Origin: Littorina saxatilis
Taxonomy: Eukaryota > Mollusca > Gastropoda > Littorinimorpha > Littorinidae
NCBI RefSeq assembly: GCF_037325665.1
Contig: NC_090261.1
Location: 19,693,231 to 19,757,230 of the forward strand
Direction of reading: 5' to 3'
Length of the DNA: 64,000 bases
Part shown: positions 1-11,611 of the stretch, piece by piece
Layout of the letters: each line of letters starts with the position of its first letter
Numbering within the stretch: position 1 is the first letter of the stretch
Position numbers and translations under genes: made by a program
The notes under the pieces: generated by a model
Seen by the model: the letters and a program-made list of their open reading frames with translations, nothing else
Told to the model about the DNA's origin: nothing
The model's database searches: none

Positions 1-180
1 ATCTGAGTTTAATACTAGTCAATGGTGCAATGAGGACACCTTTCAATAAAGGACACCTGGTTCTATTTTATTTTTACCAACAATATACTTGTTGTGACAG
101 GCCACCTGCAATCTAGGGACACTTTTGGCTGGTACCAAGGGTGTCCTTTCATTGCAGGTAGTACCACTGTACTTATGAGG
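1..180. repeat. interspersed repeat with GGACACC blocks
   Basis: A stretch with repeated GGACACC / GGGACACTTTTGGC blocks ending in a CCACTGTA-type end. A same-orientation relative lies at about 41630-41795. Ends resemble the pogo-like MITEs described below; possibly truncated by the window edge. Confidence 0.45.
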
Positions 181-289
181 AAGTAATTACTTCGCTTTGG
201 TAAACAGCTACAGCCATTTGAACGTGTTTTTTTATATAAAAATCTGATAAAAATGTACACTTATTTGAAACGAATGTTCTGTTCTTATT

Positions 290-653
290 TTGATTTTAAA
301 TTTTTTATTTGGTGTTTAACGTCGTTTTCAACCACGAAGGTTATATCGCGACGGGGAAAGGGGGGAGATGGGATGGAGCCACTTGTCAATTGTTTCTTGT
401 TCACAAAAGCACTAATCAAAAATTTGCTCCAGGGGCTTGAAACGTAGTACAATGTATTACCTTACTGGGAGAATGCAAATTTCCAGTTCAAAGGACTTAA
501 CATTTCTTACATACTGCTTGACTAAAATCTTTACAAAAATTTACTATATTCTATACAAGAAACACTTAACAAGGGTAAAAAGAGAAACAGAATCCGTTAG
601 TCGCCTCTTACGACATGCATCGGGTAAATTCTTCCCCCTAACCCGCGGGGGGT
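290..653 (-). repeat. SINE, family A copy 1
   Basis: One of three near-full copies (also 4655-5043 and 17044-17421). Read on the minus strand it starts with a GC-rich block (ACCCCCCGCGGGTTAGGGGG) and ends ATATAACCTTCGTGGTTGAA then an AAATAAAGAAAG-type tail, an end I associate with mollusc SINEs. I see no clear A/B box, so the promoter type is open. Confidence 0.65.
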
Positions 654-920
654 CTTATTTTGATATTGTTTTGATTTATCCTGTCAGCTGTATGCACATA
701 ATTCTGATGGGCACCGAACACAGAAAACATGCCATTTGGGATAATGAAAACATGACACAAATGAAACTGAACAACATGAACAAATACTGGAAACACTTTA
801 CAAATATCAATAAAAATTGGGTTTTCATAACATGAAAGTGAGTACAACGTACATGTTGGATTATGCATACATTCAAATATTTAGGATATTTCAAGCTAAA
901 ATCCAAGCAAAGACTAAATA

Positions 921-1452
921 CAGTGGACGCCGCTTAATAAAACCGCGATTAATAGAGCCAGCCGCTTATAAAAGCCGATTTCAGACGGTCCGGATTTATC
1001 ACTATATCTTATGTATTAGAAAAAGCCGGTTAATAAAACCAACCCGCCGCTTATTAAAGCCAGTTTTCTCAGAGAAATCACGTAGTTTGTGACTAAAACT
1101 CACATTATCTTGTTCTGATGTGGAAGACGACCAACAAACAAACACTCATAAAATCGTTCTTCTCTGACGAGTAATGGTTCGTGACGGTGACAGTAAAATT
1201 ATTGATGTACCGAAGTGATCAAAGTACACGTACATGTACATAATTAAAACAAAAGTTCAACATCCTTCGTGAAGTTTTGTTTAGATTCAAACAAGTGTAA
1301 ATGACGAAAGAAAGTGACTGAGTGACGTAAACAAAAGAGATTTTTTTTCTTTCGAAAATGACGTATTCCTGGACCGCCGGTTAATAAATCCGCCGCTTAT
1401 TAAAGCCATTTTTCGTCGGTCCAGAAGTGGTTTTATTAAGCGGCGACCACTG
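921..1452. mobile_element. pogo/Tigger-like MITE
   Basis: Terminal inverted repeats CAGTGG(A)CGCCGCTTAATA at the left and the complement ending CGACCACTG at the right, flanked by TA on both sides. CAGTG ends with TA target duplication fit the pogo branch of Tc1/mariner. Internal copies of the 'CCGCTTATTAAAGCC' motif. No transposase. Confidence 0.65.
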
Positions 1453-1571
1453 TATAAGAAAAGCAAACAATCAGAATTGAAACAAATACTAAGAACATAA
1501 AAAATAAAAGCACAGGTGTAAATTGATTGCTGCTATCTATAGGTGATGTGAGTCATCACACTCAAAAAAAG

Positions 1572-2400
1572 ACAAGAAGGGCAAAGCCCATACGACTCAC
1601 ATGCTTGACCTTGACCTTTACATGACCTTGACCTTCAGCTAAACCTAGCAATGACATCATACACTAAGAACTGCTTTACACATTTTTCCTACCAAAATAC
1701 ATGTGACCTTGACCCAAGGTCAAGGTCATCCAAGGTCATGCAACACAAAGCTGTTAATTCAAGACATAGGAAGTACAATGGTGCTTATTGGCTCTTTCTA
1801 CCATGAGATATGGTCACTTTTAGTGGTTCACTACCTTATTTTGGTCACATTTCATAAGGGTCAAAGTGACCTTGACCTTGATCATATGTGACCAAATGTG
1901 TCTCATGATGAAAGCATAACATGTGCCCCACATAATTTTTAAGTTTGAAACAGTTATCTTCTATAGTTCAGGGTCAAGGTCACTTCAAAATATGTCTACA
2001 ATCCAACTTTGAAGAGCTCCTGTGACCTTGACCTTGAAGCAAGGTAAACCAAACTGGTATCAAAAGATGGGGCTTACTTTGCCCTATATATCATATATAG
2101 GTGAGGTATTAAATCTCAAAAACTTCAGAGAAAATGGGAAAAATGTGAAAAAAAGCTGTTTTTTAGACAACATTTATGGCCCCTGCGACCTTGACCTTGA
2201 AGCAAGGTCAAGATGCTATGTATGTTTTTTGGGGCCTTGTCATCATACACCATCTTGCCAAATTTGGTACTGATAGACTGAATAGTGTCCAAGAAATATC
2301 CAACGTTAAAGTTTTCCGGACGGCCGGACGGACGGGGGGGACGGACGGACGGACGACTCGGGTGAGTACATAGCCTCACTTTTGCTTCGCATGTGAGTCA
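1572..2400 (+). mobile_element. element T copy 1 (nuclear-receptor half-site-rich repeat)
   Basis: Starts ACAAGAAGGGCAAAGCCC, then GACTCACATGC; ends GCATGTGAGTCAAAA, so GACTCACATGC is an inverted terminal motif. The body holds about a dozen TGACCTTGA/TCAAGGTCA units and a CGGACGGACGG block near the end. Other copies at 7741-8541 and 17449-18280. No coding capacity; a non-autonomous DNA element, class uncertain. Confidence 0.65.
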
Positions 2401-2407
2401 AAAAAAG

Positions 2408-3276
2408 AACAAGTCGCGTAAGGCGAAAATACAATATTTAGTCAAGTAGCTGTCGAACTCACAGAATGAAACTGAACGCAACGCAACGCAGCAAGACCGT
2501 ATACTCGTAGCATCGTCACTCCACCGCCCGTGGCAAAGGCAGTGCCCGTGGAATTGACAAGAAGAGCGGGGTATTCGTTGCGCTGAGAAGGATAGCACGC
2601 TTTTCTGTACCTCTCTTCGTTTTAACTTTCTGAGCGTGTTTTTAATCCAAACATATCATATCTATATATTTTTGGAATCAGGAACCGACAAGGAATAAGA
2701 TGAAAGTGTTTTTAAATTGATTTTGAAAAAAAAATTTTGATAATAATTTTTATATATTTAATTTTCAGAGCTTGTTTTTAATCCGAATATAACATATTTA
2801 TATGTGTTTGGAATCAGCAAATGATGGAGAATAAGATAAACGTAAATTTGGATCGTTTTATAAATTTTTATTTTTTTTTACAATTTTCAGATTTTTAATG
2901 ACCAAAGTCATCAATTAATTTTTAAGCCACCAAGCTGAAATGCAATACCGAAGTCCGGGCTTCGTCGAAGATTACTTGACCAAAATTTCAACCAATTTGG
3001 TTGAAAAATGAGGGCGTGACAGTGCCGCCTCAACTTTCACGAAAAGCCGGATATGACGTCATCAAAGACATTTATCAAAAAAATGAAAAAAACGTTCGGG
3101 GATTTCATACCCAGGAACTCTCATGTCAAATTTCATAAAGATCGGTCCAGTAGTTTAGTCTGAATCGCTCTACACACACACACACACGCACGCACACACG
3201 CACATACACCACGACCCTCGTTTCGATTCCCCCTCGATGTTAAAATATTTAGTCAAAACTTGACTAAATATAAAAA
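2408..3276 (+). mobile_element. element H copy 1 (hairpin-ended, Helitron/Helentron-like)
   Basis: About 870 bp, beginning AACAAGTCGCGTAAGGCGAA and ending in a hairpin made of ATTTAGTCAA and its complement, then TAAAAA. A subterminal ATTTAGTCAAG near the left end repeats one hairpin arm. A CA-rich microsatellite sits about 100 bp before the hairpin. These features fit Helentron-associated non-autonomous elements, but no replicase is present. Abuts element T copy 1. Confidence 0.55.
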
Positions 3277-4654
3277 GGACACAATCCAAACTGAAAAACC
3301 CCAACCCAACAACAGCAAACAAATACAGTGCAGGTGTAATGGAACACTCCTATCTTCAGAGGAGAGAACTGATGTGTCATCCCGACAAAAACACACTGCT
3401 ATAAAAATAAAAAAAAAGCGTTTAGTGGCATACCTTGTGTGACAAACATAAGAAACAAACAATGGAATACCAAAAAAAGTGTGAAATGATTCAGAGGTCA
3501 ATCCCTTCTCACCACCCACCTAACAATATTAAAAGCTGACTTTGGTGGCCATTGCATTAAAAAAGCTTTTGACTAAGCTTTCTTCAAAAGTATGTTAAAT
3601 ATTGCCCATGCCTTCTGCTGCTTAGAGGTGATATCTAATGGAAAAAAGGCCAGTCTTTTTGCGATTATCAATGCAGAAAAGCAGCAACCTGGCCTTCTAA
3701 ACACAGTTGCTAGTTTTCACACTTGACAAGATTAGAAAGCTTGACTGCTTGTTCAACATGAACAAGGATCTGAGTCACCAACTAACCAAAACCTTCCAAA
3801 CATAGTTTGCTGTTTTAAACATTTGACCAGATTAGAAAACTTGAGCCATATGACTTAAGACCTAGGTCACGACTAGCCGAAGCTTCTTAGCACACAGATA
3901 TTCAGAAAAATACTTATTTGTGATATCAACGTGAAAAACAACACATCTTTTTTTGCTTCTATCCATGTACACGCAGCCTTATAACCATAGCTTGCTACTC
4001 TTAACATCTGACCAACTTGTGCTGCATGATCTAAACTCTAATCCACCAACCAACAAAAGCATTTGAAAACACACATATCGAGAAAACCCCCAACTTCCTT
4101 GACATGAGGACAAACTGACAACCTTCAGAAGTGTTCTTGGCACACGCAGGGTTCATAAAGTAAACAATTTTAAAAAAAAGCAAAAATAAAGTTAAATGAA
4201 CAGCAAAATAACACCACAGTTATAAAAAACATCGGTCTCCAGTAAAAACCTTCACTGCACACAGCTGTGAATGACAAACAAAAAGCGAATACAAGAACAA
4301 CCTTCCATCCGAATATAATAACAACAGGTCTCTAAAACTGTAAGCACAGCCTGGTAGATATTGTGCCATAACTCTCTCTTTCTCCCTGCTCACAACAAAA
4401 ACGGAGTATATGCATATGTTCAACGTTTCAACCTTCACAATGGTGTAAACTTGGCAAGTAGATCTATATAAAACCCCTCTTGGCAAGAAGGTGGGTGTTT
4501 CTGTATGAAATGCACCAGGACTAGTGACAGAGTACAATATCATGGTATGAACTGATGAGTTGATGCTGTGAGTTGACAAACAGAACATCAGACATGTCCA
4601 TTGCACATCACTTTGTTGCGTATTTGAATGCATCAATGACTGAAAAACACACAA
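3277..4654. other. AT-rich sequence without recognised features
   Basis: No gene, terminal repeat or RNA was recognised. A minus-strand open stretch at 4220-4654 has no recognisable domain and was not accepted as a gene. Confidence 0.4.
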
Positions 4655-5043
4655 GGCTTTCTTTATTTCTTTATTTGGTGTTTAACGTTGTTTTCAACCA
4701 CGAAGGTTATATCGCGACGGGGAAGGGGGGGGGGGGGGGGGGGGGGGAGATGGGATAGAGCCACTTGTTAATTGTTTCTTGTTCACAAAAGCACTAATAA
4801 AAAAATTGCTCCAGGGGCTTGCAACATAGTACAATATATTACCTTACTGGGAGAATGCAAGTTTCCAGTACAAAGGACTTAACGTTTCTTACATACTGCT
4901 TGACTAAAATCTTTACAAACATTGACGATATTCTATACAAGAAACACTTAACAAGGGTAAAAGGAGAAACAGAATCCGTTAGTCGCCTCTTACGACATGC
5001 TGGTGAGCATCGGGAAAATTCTTCCCCCTAACCCGCGGGGGGT
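4655..5043 (-). repeat. SINE, family A copy 2
   Basis: Nearly identical to the copy at 290-653. Contains a long G run at 4726-4747 where the other copies have a short one. The TTTCTTTATTTGGTG at its low-coordinate end is the A-rich tail of the minus-strand element. Confidence 0.65.
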
Positions 5044-6390
5044 CACACACGGCTAAGAGCAAGCGTTGAATGACAAAATTAATTATTCATAGATTTAAAC
5101 ACCAGGTTAGTGTTTTATGTCAGAAGAAAGATGTTTTGAAAAAGGTATTGTGTACATGTTCCTTAATACCGCTGTGTCAAATCCGTCTAATTTCCTCTTG
5201 TGCACACATGATTTGTAAATATGTACATAATCATACATCCAACACATAAATCATACAGATGTAGAAGCATTTGTAGTTAAGCATTAATTGCAGGTGTCAG
5301 ATGAGTTTCAAATCAAGTTCCTCTATATCCCATAACAAAAAGCAAAAGCAATAACAGTGAAGTAAAACTATTGTGAAAAATATGTATAATTTATAGTAAA
5401 AATGTAACAAAGTGAAAGGCAGAACACAGATACGGTACGAATCACAAGTGTATAAGAAAATACATATACATTGTATTTTATGTTTAGATTCTATTCAATA
5501 GCTACAGTAATAGTAAAAGTACAGATCACCAAAAATGATCATGGCTGAAGCATTGGTAAAGCTTTTAATAAACATTTAAGAATCCCCACAAAGCTGGAAA
5601 AAATCCTTTCTCTGCAAGATAATAATACAAACAGGACGCCAACCCTGCTTTTCTCTATACACTGCATTTCTTCACCCAGGACAATTGAACCTCTCATACG
5701 CTTCATCACATCTGGTAAGAACCATGGTAAACCAACACACTTCCACAACAAAACTTTTAACACACAAAAATGCAAGAAACGATATGAAAGATTTTAGCAG
5801 CCTCACAACCAAAGGTTTCAATGCATAATCCATTCAAAAAGTAAAACTTCAGACCGTAAATGGAAGTGAAATACCCTCTGGACAAATTGTGCACTCTTTG
5901 TGATTTGATCACCTTGCAGGCAAAATAAAGACTGGAGTCAATGACAAGCACAAAAGAACAAAAATGCGGGACTGTAGTATTGCATGACACACATTTCAAG
6001 CAAGAAACAAATTGAGTTTCTCAGAATTAAAGCAAAACATATAAGCTAGCTAGCTGCAAAATTTGAAAAATAGAGAAACATACTGCATGATAATTCCCCA
6101 TCAACCAGATCAAATTAACTATGCTTTTTTTATGCTCTTCGTTCACTGAAAAAATGTTTTCCGTTGTAAATTGTAAACAGTACAAACATGTTGTTGTTGT
6201 TAACCGCCCAACAGATGACACAGAGGAGATTTTCAACACAAAATAAAGTCAACTTCAAATCATTTCACTGTCAGGCTCTGGCAAGCACATTAGGTCAAGT
6301 GCAGGGAAAAAACACATTGTATACACCCCGTCTCCCCTTCTTGTGTCACTGTAACACTTTAAGATCAAACAGTTATACACACACAAAGAC
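4655..6390 (-). other. probable 3' UTR / 3' flank of the SLC46-like gene
   Basis: An AT-rich stretch directly after the stop codon with no convincing coding sequence. It includes a SINE copy at 4655-5043. I could not fix a single poly(A) signal. Confidence 0.35.
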
Positions 6391-6580
6391 TTAAGTAAAA
6401 TTGTCGTTCTGGCTTTGATTAAGTGCGATAAAGCTGATTGGCTCTTGAGTCAGATCTCTGGGGAGCATGGCGGTTTCTGTTTGGTCAGCTGTAGATGTCT
6501 GGATAATTTCTGCAGGTTCAGGTCCATTGCCCATTGGTTCATACTCCACCGGGCTGTTCTTTTCCATTTGCCGCAGACCA
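6391..6580 (-). CDS. SLC46-like transporter, coding exon 4 (C-terminal tail)
   Basis: Acceptor TTATTTCAG. Encodes residues 499-560, a polar acidic tail starting GLRQMEKNSPVEYEP and ending at a TAA at 6391. Phase 2 joins exon 3 to give Phe498. The tail is not conserved enough to identify alone; it is placed by splice phase and position. Confidence 0.75.
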
Positions 6581-9500
6581 CTGAAATAACACAAAAAGAG
6601 TAATGAGTACCCTGCAACCAAAATCATGTTTCCGCCTGTCCCAATAAAGCAGATATCCTCATCCGTTTCTATTTTTGAATCTGTGAAAGCATGAAGATAC
6701 AACATTTCACAACTAACAAATCAGTCAACACAATGCCATTGCCAACTAAATGTTGGTAGGTGACTACATGAACCTGGTTGAGGAGCAGTTGCAGTTTCTG
6801 GTCCACAGAATAATTTATTTTAAGGATGTTGAGCTTTCTTTTCACTTGACCTGTGCAAATGAACTACATGTATACCTCTTTATATATTGATTTTCAATCC
6901 ACTCTGGCCAAGTTCAAACATCAGTCTCACCTTTTTTCAAAATATCTTTCAACAAAAAAAGCCATTGGGCAAGCTTATGTATTTCAGGGTTCTGTATCCC
7001 AGTTCACACCAAAAATGTCTCCTTAGCATTTGAGTACAGAACTGGTGGTCCAACAGGCATGAGCAAGATCGGTCGCCCAATCGCCACAGGCGACCAGAAA
7101 TGAGTGTGGGTGAGTAGAAAGTCTTATAATGATCGCCCACTTGGCGAGTGAACATTGTGGGTCTGTGGTATTATCATTTTCCGAGCGACGATTGTCTGTT
7201 CGGAAGCACGTTGTCGTCTACGACTGCTACAATTATATTAGATGTGATCGGAGCTCCAGATCGAGGTGATCGGGAAATTCTCTTTAGTGACCATGAACCA
7301 ATCAGAATTACCAGAACCGTATTTCGGGGTAATCAAGACTTTCCTTGACGCGATTTTAACCAATCAGAATTGTCGACGCAGCACGCGTGTCTCGGCAGCC
7401 TAAGGCAGATCTGAAGCTGTAAACATGTGGAAATACTTGGACAACTGCCAGCCCCCAAAGAAAAAAGCCAAACCAGAGGGAACGGATTCCGAGAGACTGA
7501 AAAAGTATGACTCCAGGCAGACTGGACAAAATCTGACTCTGGTGAGCAGAGAGACTGGCTAAACTATGATCGGGAAAAAACCGTCATGTTGTGTACTGCT
7601 TGCGAAAAGCATGCCGCTTCTGAGAAGGAGAGAAAGGGGCCATTCGTTGTTGGTACTGACAAATTTAAGCTAGAAAACATACGTGCCCACGAAACATCAA
7701 AGTCTCACCAACAAAACACACAAAAATGAGTAAACTCAAACAACAAGAAGGGCAAAGCCCATACGACTCACATGCTTGACCAATAACTAAACCTAGCAAT
7801 GACATCATACACTAAGAACTGCTTTACACATTTTTCCTACCAAAATACATGTGACCTTGACCCAAGGTCAAGGTCATCCAAGGTCATGCAACACAAAGCT
7901 GTTAATTCAAGACATAGGAAGTACAATGGTGCTTATTGGCTCTTTCTACCATGAGATATGGTCACTTTTAGTGGTTCACTACCTTATTTTGGTCACATTT
8001 CATAAGGGTCAAAGTGACCTTGACCTTGATCATATGTGACCAAATGTGTCTCATGATGAAAGCATAACATGTGCCCCACATAATTTTTAAGTTTGAAACA
8101 GTTATCTTCCATAGTTCAGGGTCAAGGTCACTTCAAAATATGTATACAATCCAACTTTGAAGAGCTCCTGTGACCTTGACCTTGAAGCAAGGTAAACCAA
8201 ACTGGTATCAAAAGATGGGGCTTACTTTGCCCTATATATCATATATAGGTGAGGTATTCAATCTCAAAAACTTCAGAGAAAATGGGAAAAATGTGAAAAA
8301 TAGCTGTTTTTTAGGCAACATTTATGGCCCCTGCGACCTTGACCTTGAAGCAAGGTCAAGATGCTATGTATGTTTTTTGGGGCCTTGTCATCATACACCA
8401 TCTTGCCAAATTTGGTACTGATAGACTGAATAGTGTCCAAGAAATATCCAACGTTAAAGTTTTCCGGCCGGCCGGCCGGCCGGCCGGACGGACGGACGAC
8501 TCGGGTGAGTACATAGACTCACTTTTGCTTCGCATGTGAGTCAAAAAGGTCGAAGACACCAAGGGGGACACGCTATGCACAAGCTAACGCAAGACTAGCG
8601 TGCTCGTGTCGCTCAATTGATGTGATCGGTACAGGCACTTGCAAAGACCTGCACGCCTTTCACCACGTTTGAATGGATTTGCAAGTACAGTCGAACTCGC
8701 TTAAGACGAATCACTGGGGATCGGAAAAAAAGTTCGTCTTAACCAAAATTCGTATTAAGAAAATTGATCGATTTTTTTATTTTTTTTATTTTTTTTTTTA
8801 AGTCTTGTACATTTTATGGTGTTTCAATTTGTTTCTTTCGCAACTTTCATGCTGCTTCACGTTTAGACAATAAAGTGACATATTCAGGTACATGTTCATG
8901 TGTGTCTCATGTTGAGTGATGATTGTTGAGTTTGAGTGAGAGTGAGCACACAGATGTTTCATCCCGGAGTTGTTACGTTTTTGGTCACACACACGCGCAC
9001 ACACTGACACTGTCCACATTCGCGGTGTTCCTATCATTTGTCCGGAATCACTTACCTTGGCGACCTGCACGCCTTTCACCACGTTTGAATGGATTTGCAA
9101 GTACTGTAAGTTAGTGTGTTTTAGAACGGAAATTAAGTGTTTCAGTTTGAAAACTTGTTCTGTGCTGTGTTGAAGCTGACATTGTTTGTATTGGGATCAG
9201 ACAACTTTAAGCACAACAAAGAGAGTGAAGATGAGATGGACGAATTCAGCATCATCACTCATCATCTCCCTCTGAAACTTGGCCTTGAGAAAGATGATGA
9301 TTCCGATGCATATTTGTGAATCCAGACATTTCCTTGCAAAATGATCTCCCTGTGATTTTGGTTTAATGATCTGTTTTGTTTGTTGTTTTCCTCTTCTTGA
9401 TTACTTCTGTGCCCAAATGCGCACTGCTAGCAACCTGATCCATGGGTTACATCTAATATGGTTGAATAAAACTTTGCTACCCAAACAATTTGTTTTGTTC

Positions 9501-11534
9501 TTTGGTAACTCATTTTTGTGGGCGAGTGAATTTGTTTGTGGGCTAGTCAATTTTGAAATTCACAAGCCCACAAGGCGAGTGAATATTTTGGAACTTGCTC
9601 ATGCCTGTCCAAAATGTTTTGAATCCACCAAGAAAGCCTGTTCAATAAGCACTATGCTTGAGTACGAATCCTAAATGCCAGATATTGTTTACAACTGTAT
9701 ACAATATCTGTCACATTGGAAATGAGAATCCAGTGAGATTCCGAATCGCACTAGTGGAGATTAGAATTCCAGTTTACACTAGGGCAAACTAGAATTCTCA
9801 TCTCCAATGGATATTTGTTAGTGAAGATTGGAATTCCAGTTTGCCCTTGTGCAAACGGGAATCCAGTTTCAGTGGAGATGGGAATTCCAGTTTTCACTAG
9901 GGGAAATAGGAATTGGGGAAAATAATGTGTTCAAAGGTTTATGATTGTTGTTAAAACCATTTCATCTTGAGTCATTCATGACTTTAAGGCTTACTCATTG
10001 CAGGTATTGAAATGCAGAAATAAAAATAAATATTATTGAATTAATATAATCGAACAACAGAGTAATTGCGCACAATAAGGTTTTATTATCAATATCATTA
10101 AACCATGACTATCATGCAAAACAATTCCTCAGCATTCCGAATCTGGTAGTGATTTTTTTTCTGCGAAGCAGCCTTGGGCAGGTACGACGGTTATAGTCAG
10201 CCAAGTAAATAGATCTAAAACACGCGTGAACGAGCTTTTCAATGGCGTTTTTGAAGCCTGCGAATGTTGTGTTTACAAATCATTTCGGGGGCACCCTTCA
10301 ATCGATATACGTACAGACAAACAAAATATATGGAACGAAAGCTAAAAGACTGGACAGTTACCTGTTGTTTTGACTTCTACAAATCCAGCAGGTCTTTAAG
10401 TTTAATGCAAGAAAGACTCAAACATTGCCTTTTTACAAGCAAGTGTAAATGACAGAGCATCGAAGGAATGCAGTAACCCATAAGTCAGAATAAAGAACAG
10501 GCCTTGCTCTTTTGAATGAGATATGATTTGGCAATGTACACAAGATTTTACACCTACCCCCAAGGTGATTTTTCAATAACCCCGTCGAAAAGGACACCCT
10601 ACTTTTGGCAGTAAAATGCGCCAAAATGCGGTGAATGTTTAGCCTTTGTCGTAGGATCGAAGCATACAGCCCAGCGATGCCATTGACTTACAACCACAAA
10701 TAAATATGTTCAGAAAACCCGCTTCATTAAAATTTTCAGTGCAATAAATGCCGCAGACTTGCTCCGTTTTTTTGCTGTGACTCAAAAACAAAACTAACTA
10801 GATATGTGACGACATTCACATTGTGATGTCTTTTTTCACATTGCCATGAAGTTGCATGTGTCATCGATGGTTGACGTTCGGATCAATGTGGGTGCAGCTT
10901 TGATTGAATCTAACCGAACAGCTTTGTATAGTAACAACCTGTGTCCTTGGGATCAATGTTTTTTGGTAAACTTCTTCGTATCCGTCACTTTGCTTTTGAC
11001 TTGAACAGATCAAGATCGGCTTGGGTTGTAAATCATCTTACCCGGGTCAATGACCGAGTTTTATCTATGAGACGGTCTCCTTTCCTTTGATGTCTGAGAG
11101 GAAACTCTGCCTGCCCCAGTTTACAGACACTGACTCTTCTTACCCCGGGTCAATGACCGTATGAGGCTGCGGTCTCCTTTGATGTCTGAGATGAAACTCG
11201 AACAGGGTGATAGTACCAGAAACATGCATTATCACAAGAGAGGGAGTGTTATGTTTCTTTATATAGCGATGTGGGTACATGTGTTCTCTTCTTTAGCCAT
11301 ACATAAGCCGATACCGGTCAATAGGGTGCAGGGGTTCAAGTTGAGGAAAAAAGTTGCGCCTCACAGTCCGGTACATAGATATGAACAAGGTGACTCGCCA
11401 TAACACCAAGCAAACCACCGAAACCCACCCCTCCCGTCACTCCTACGCCCAAATCCCTTACCCTCAGAGTACCCCATCCCACCAATCTAACCTTACTGGC
11501 AGAAAAAGAGTGGTAGAAGCAGTGTGTGACAGTC

Positions 11535-11611
<77 letters not shown>

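Larger units (their letters stand above)
7054..9607 (+). mobile_element. decayed hAT-type DNA transposon with nested element T
   Basis: Ends are inverted repeats CAGGCATGAGCAAG (7054) and CTTGCTCATGCCTG (to 9607), flanked on both sides by TCCAA. Inside, 7425-7730 encodes the start of a transposase: MWKYLDNCQPPKKKAKP, a TTF-type zinc finger with Cys-x2-Cys (LCTACEKH) and the FVVGTDKFKLENIRAHETSK segment. A frame change or intron separates the two parts near the GTGAGC at 7540. A second piece near 9190-9318 is an acidic tail ending DDDSDAYL. Element T sits inside at 7741-8541. The catalytic core is missing. Confidence 0.65.

Noticed and set aside
4220-4654. 144-residue minus-strand open frame
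   Set aside because: No recognisable domain, no flanking gene signals, and it runs into SINE sequence at one end; fits the 3' flank of the transporter gene.
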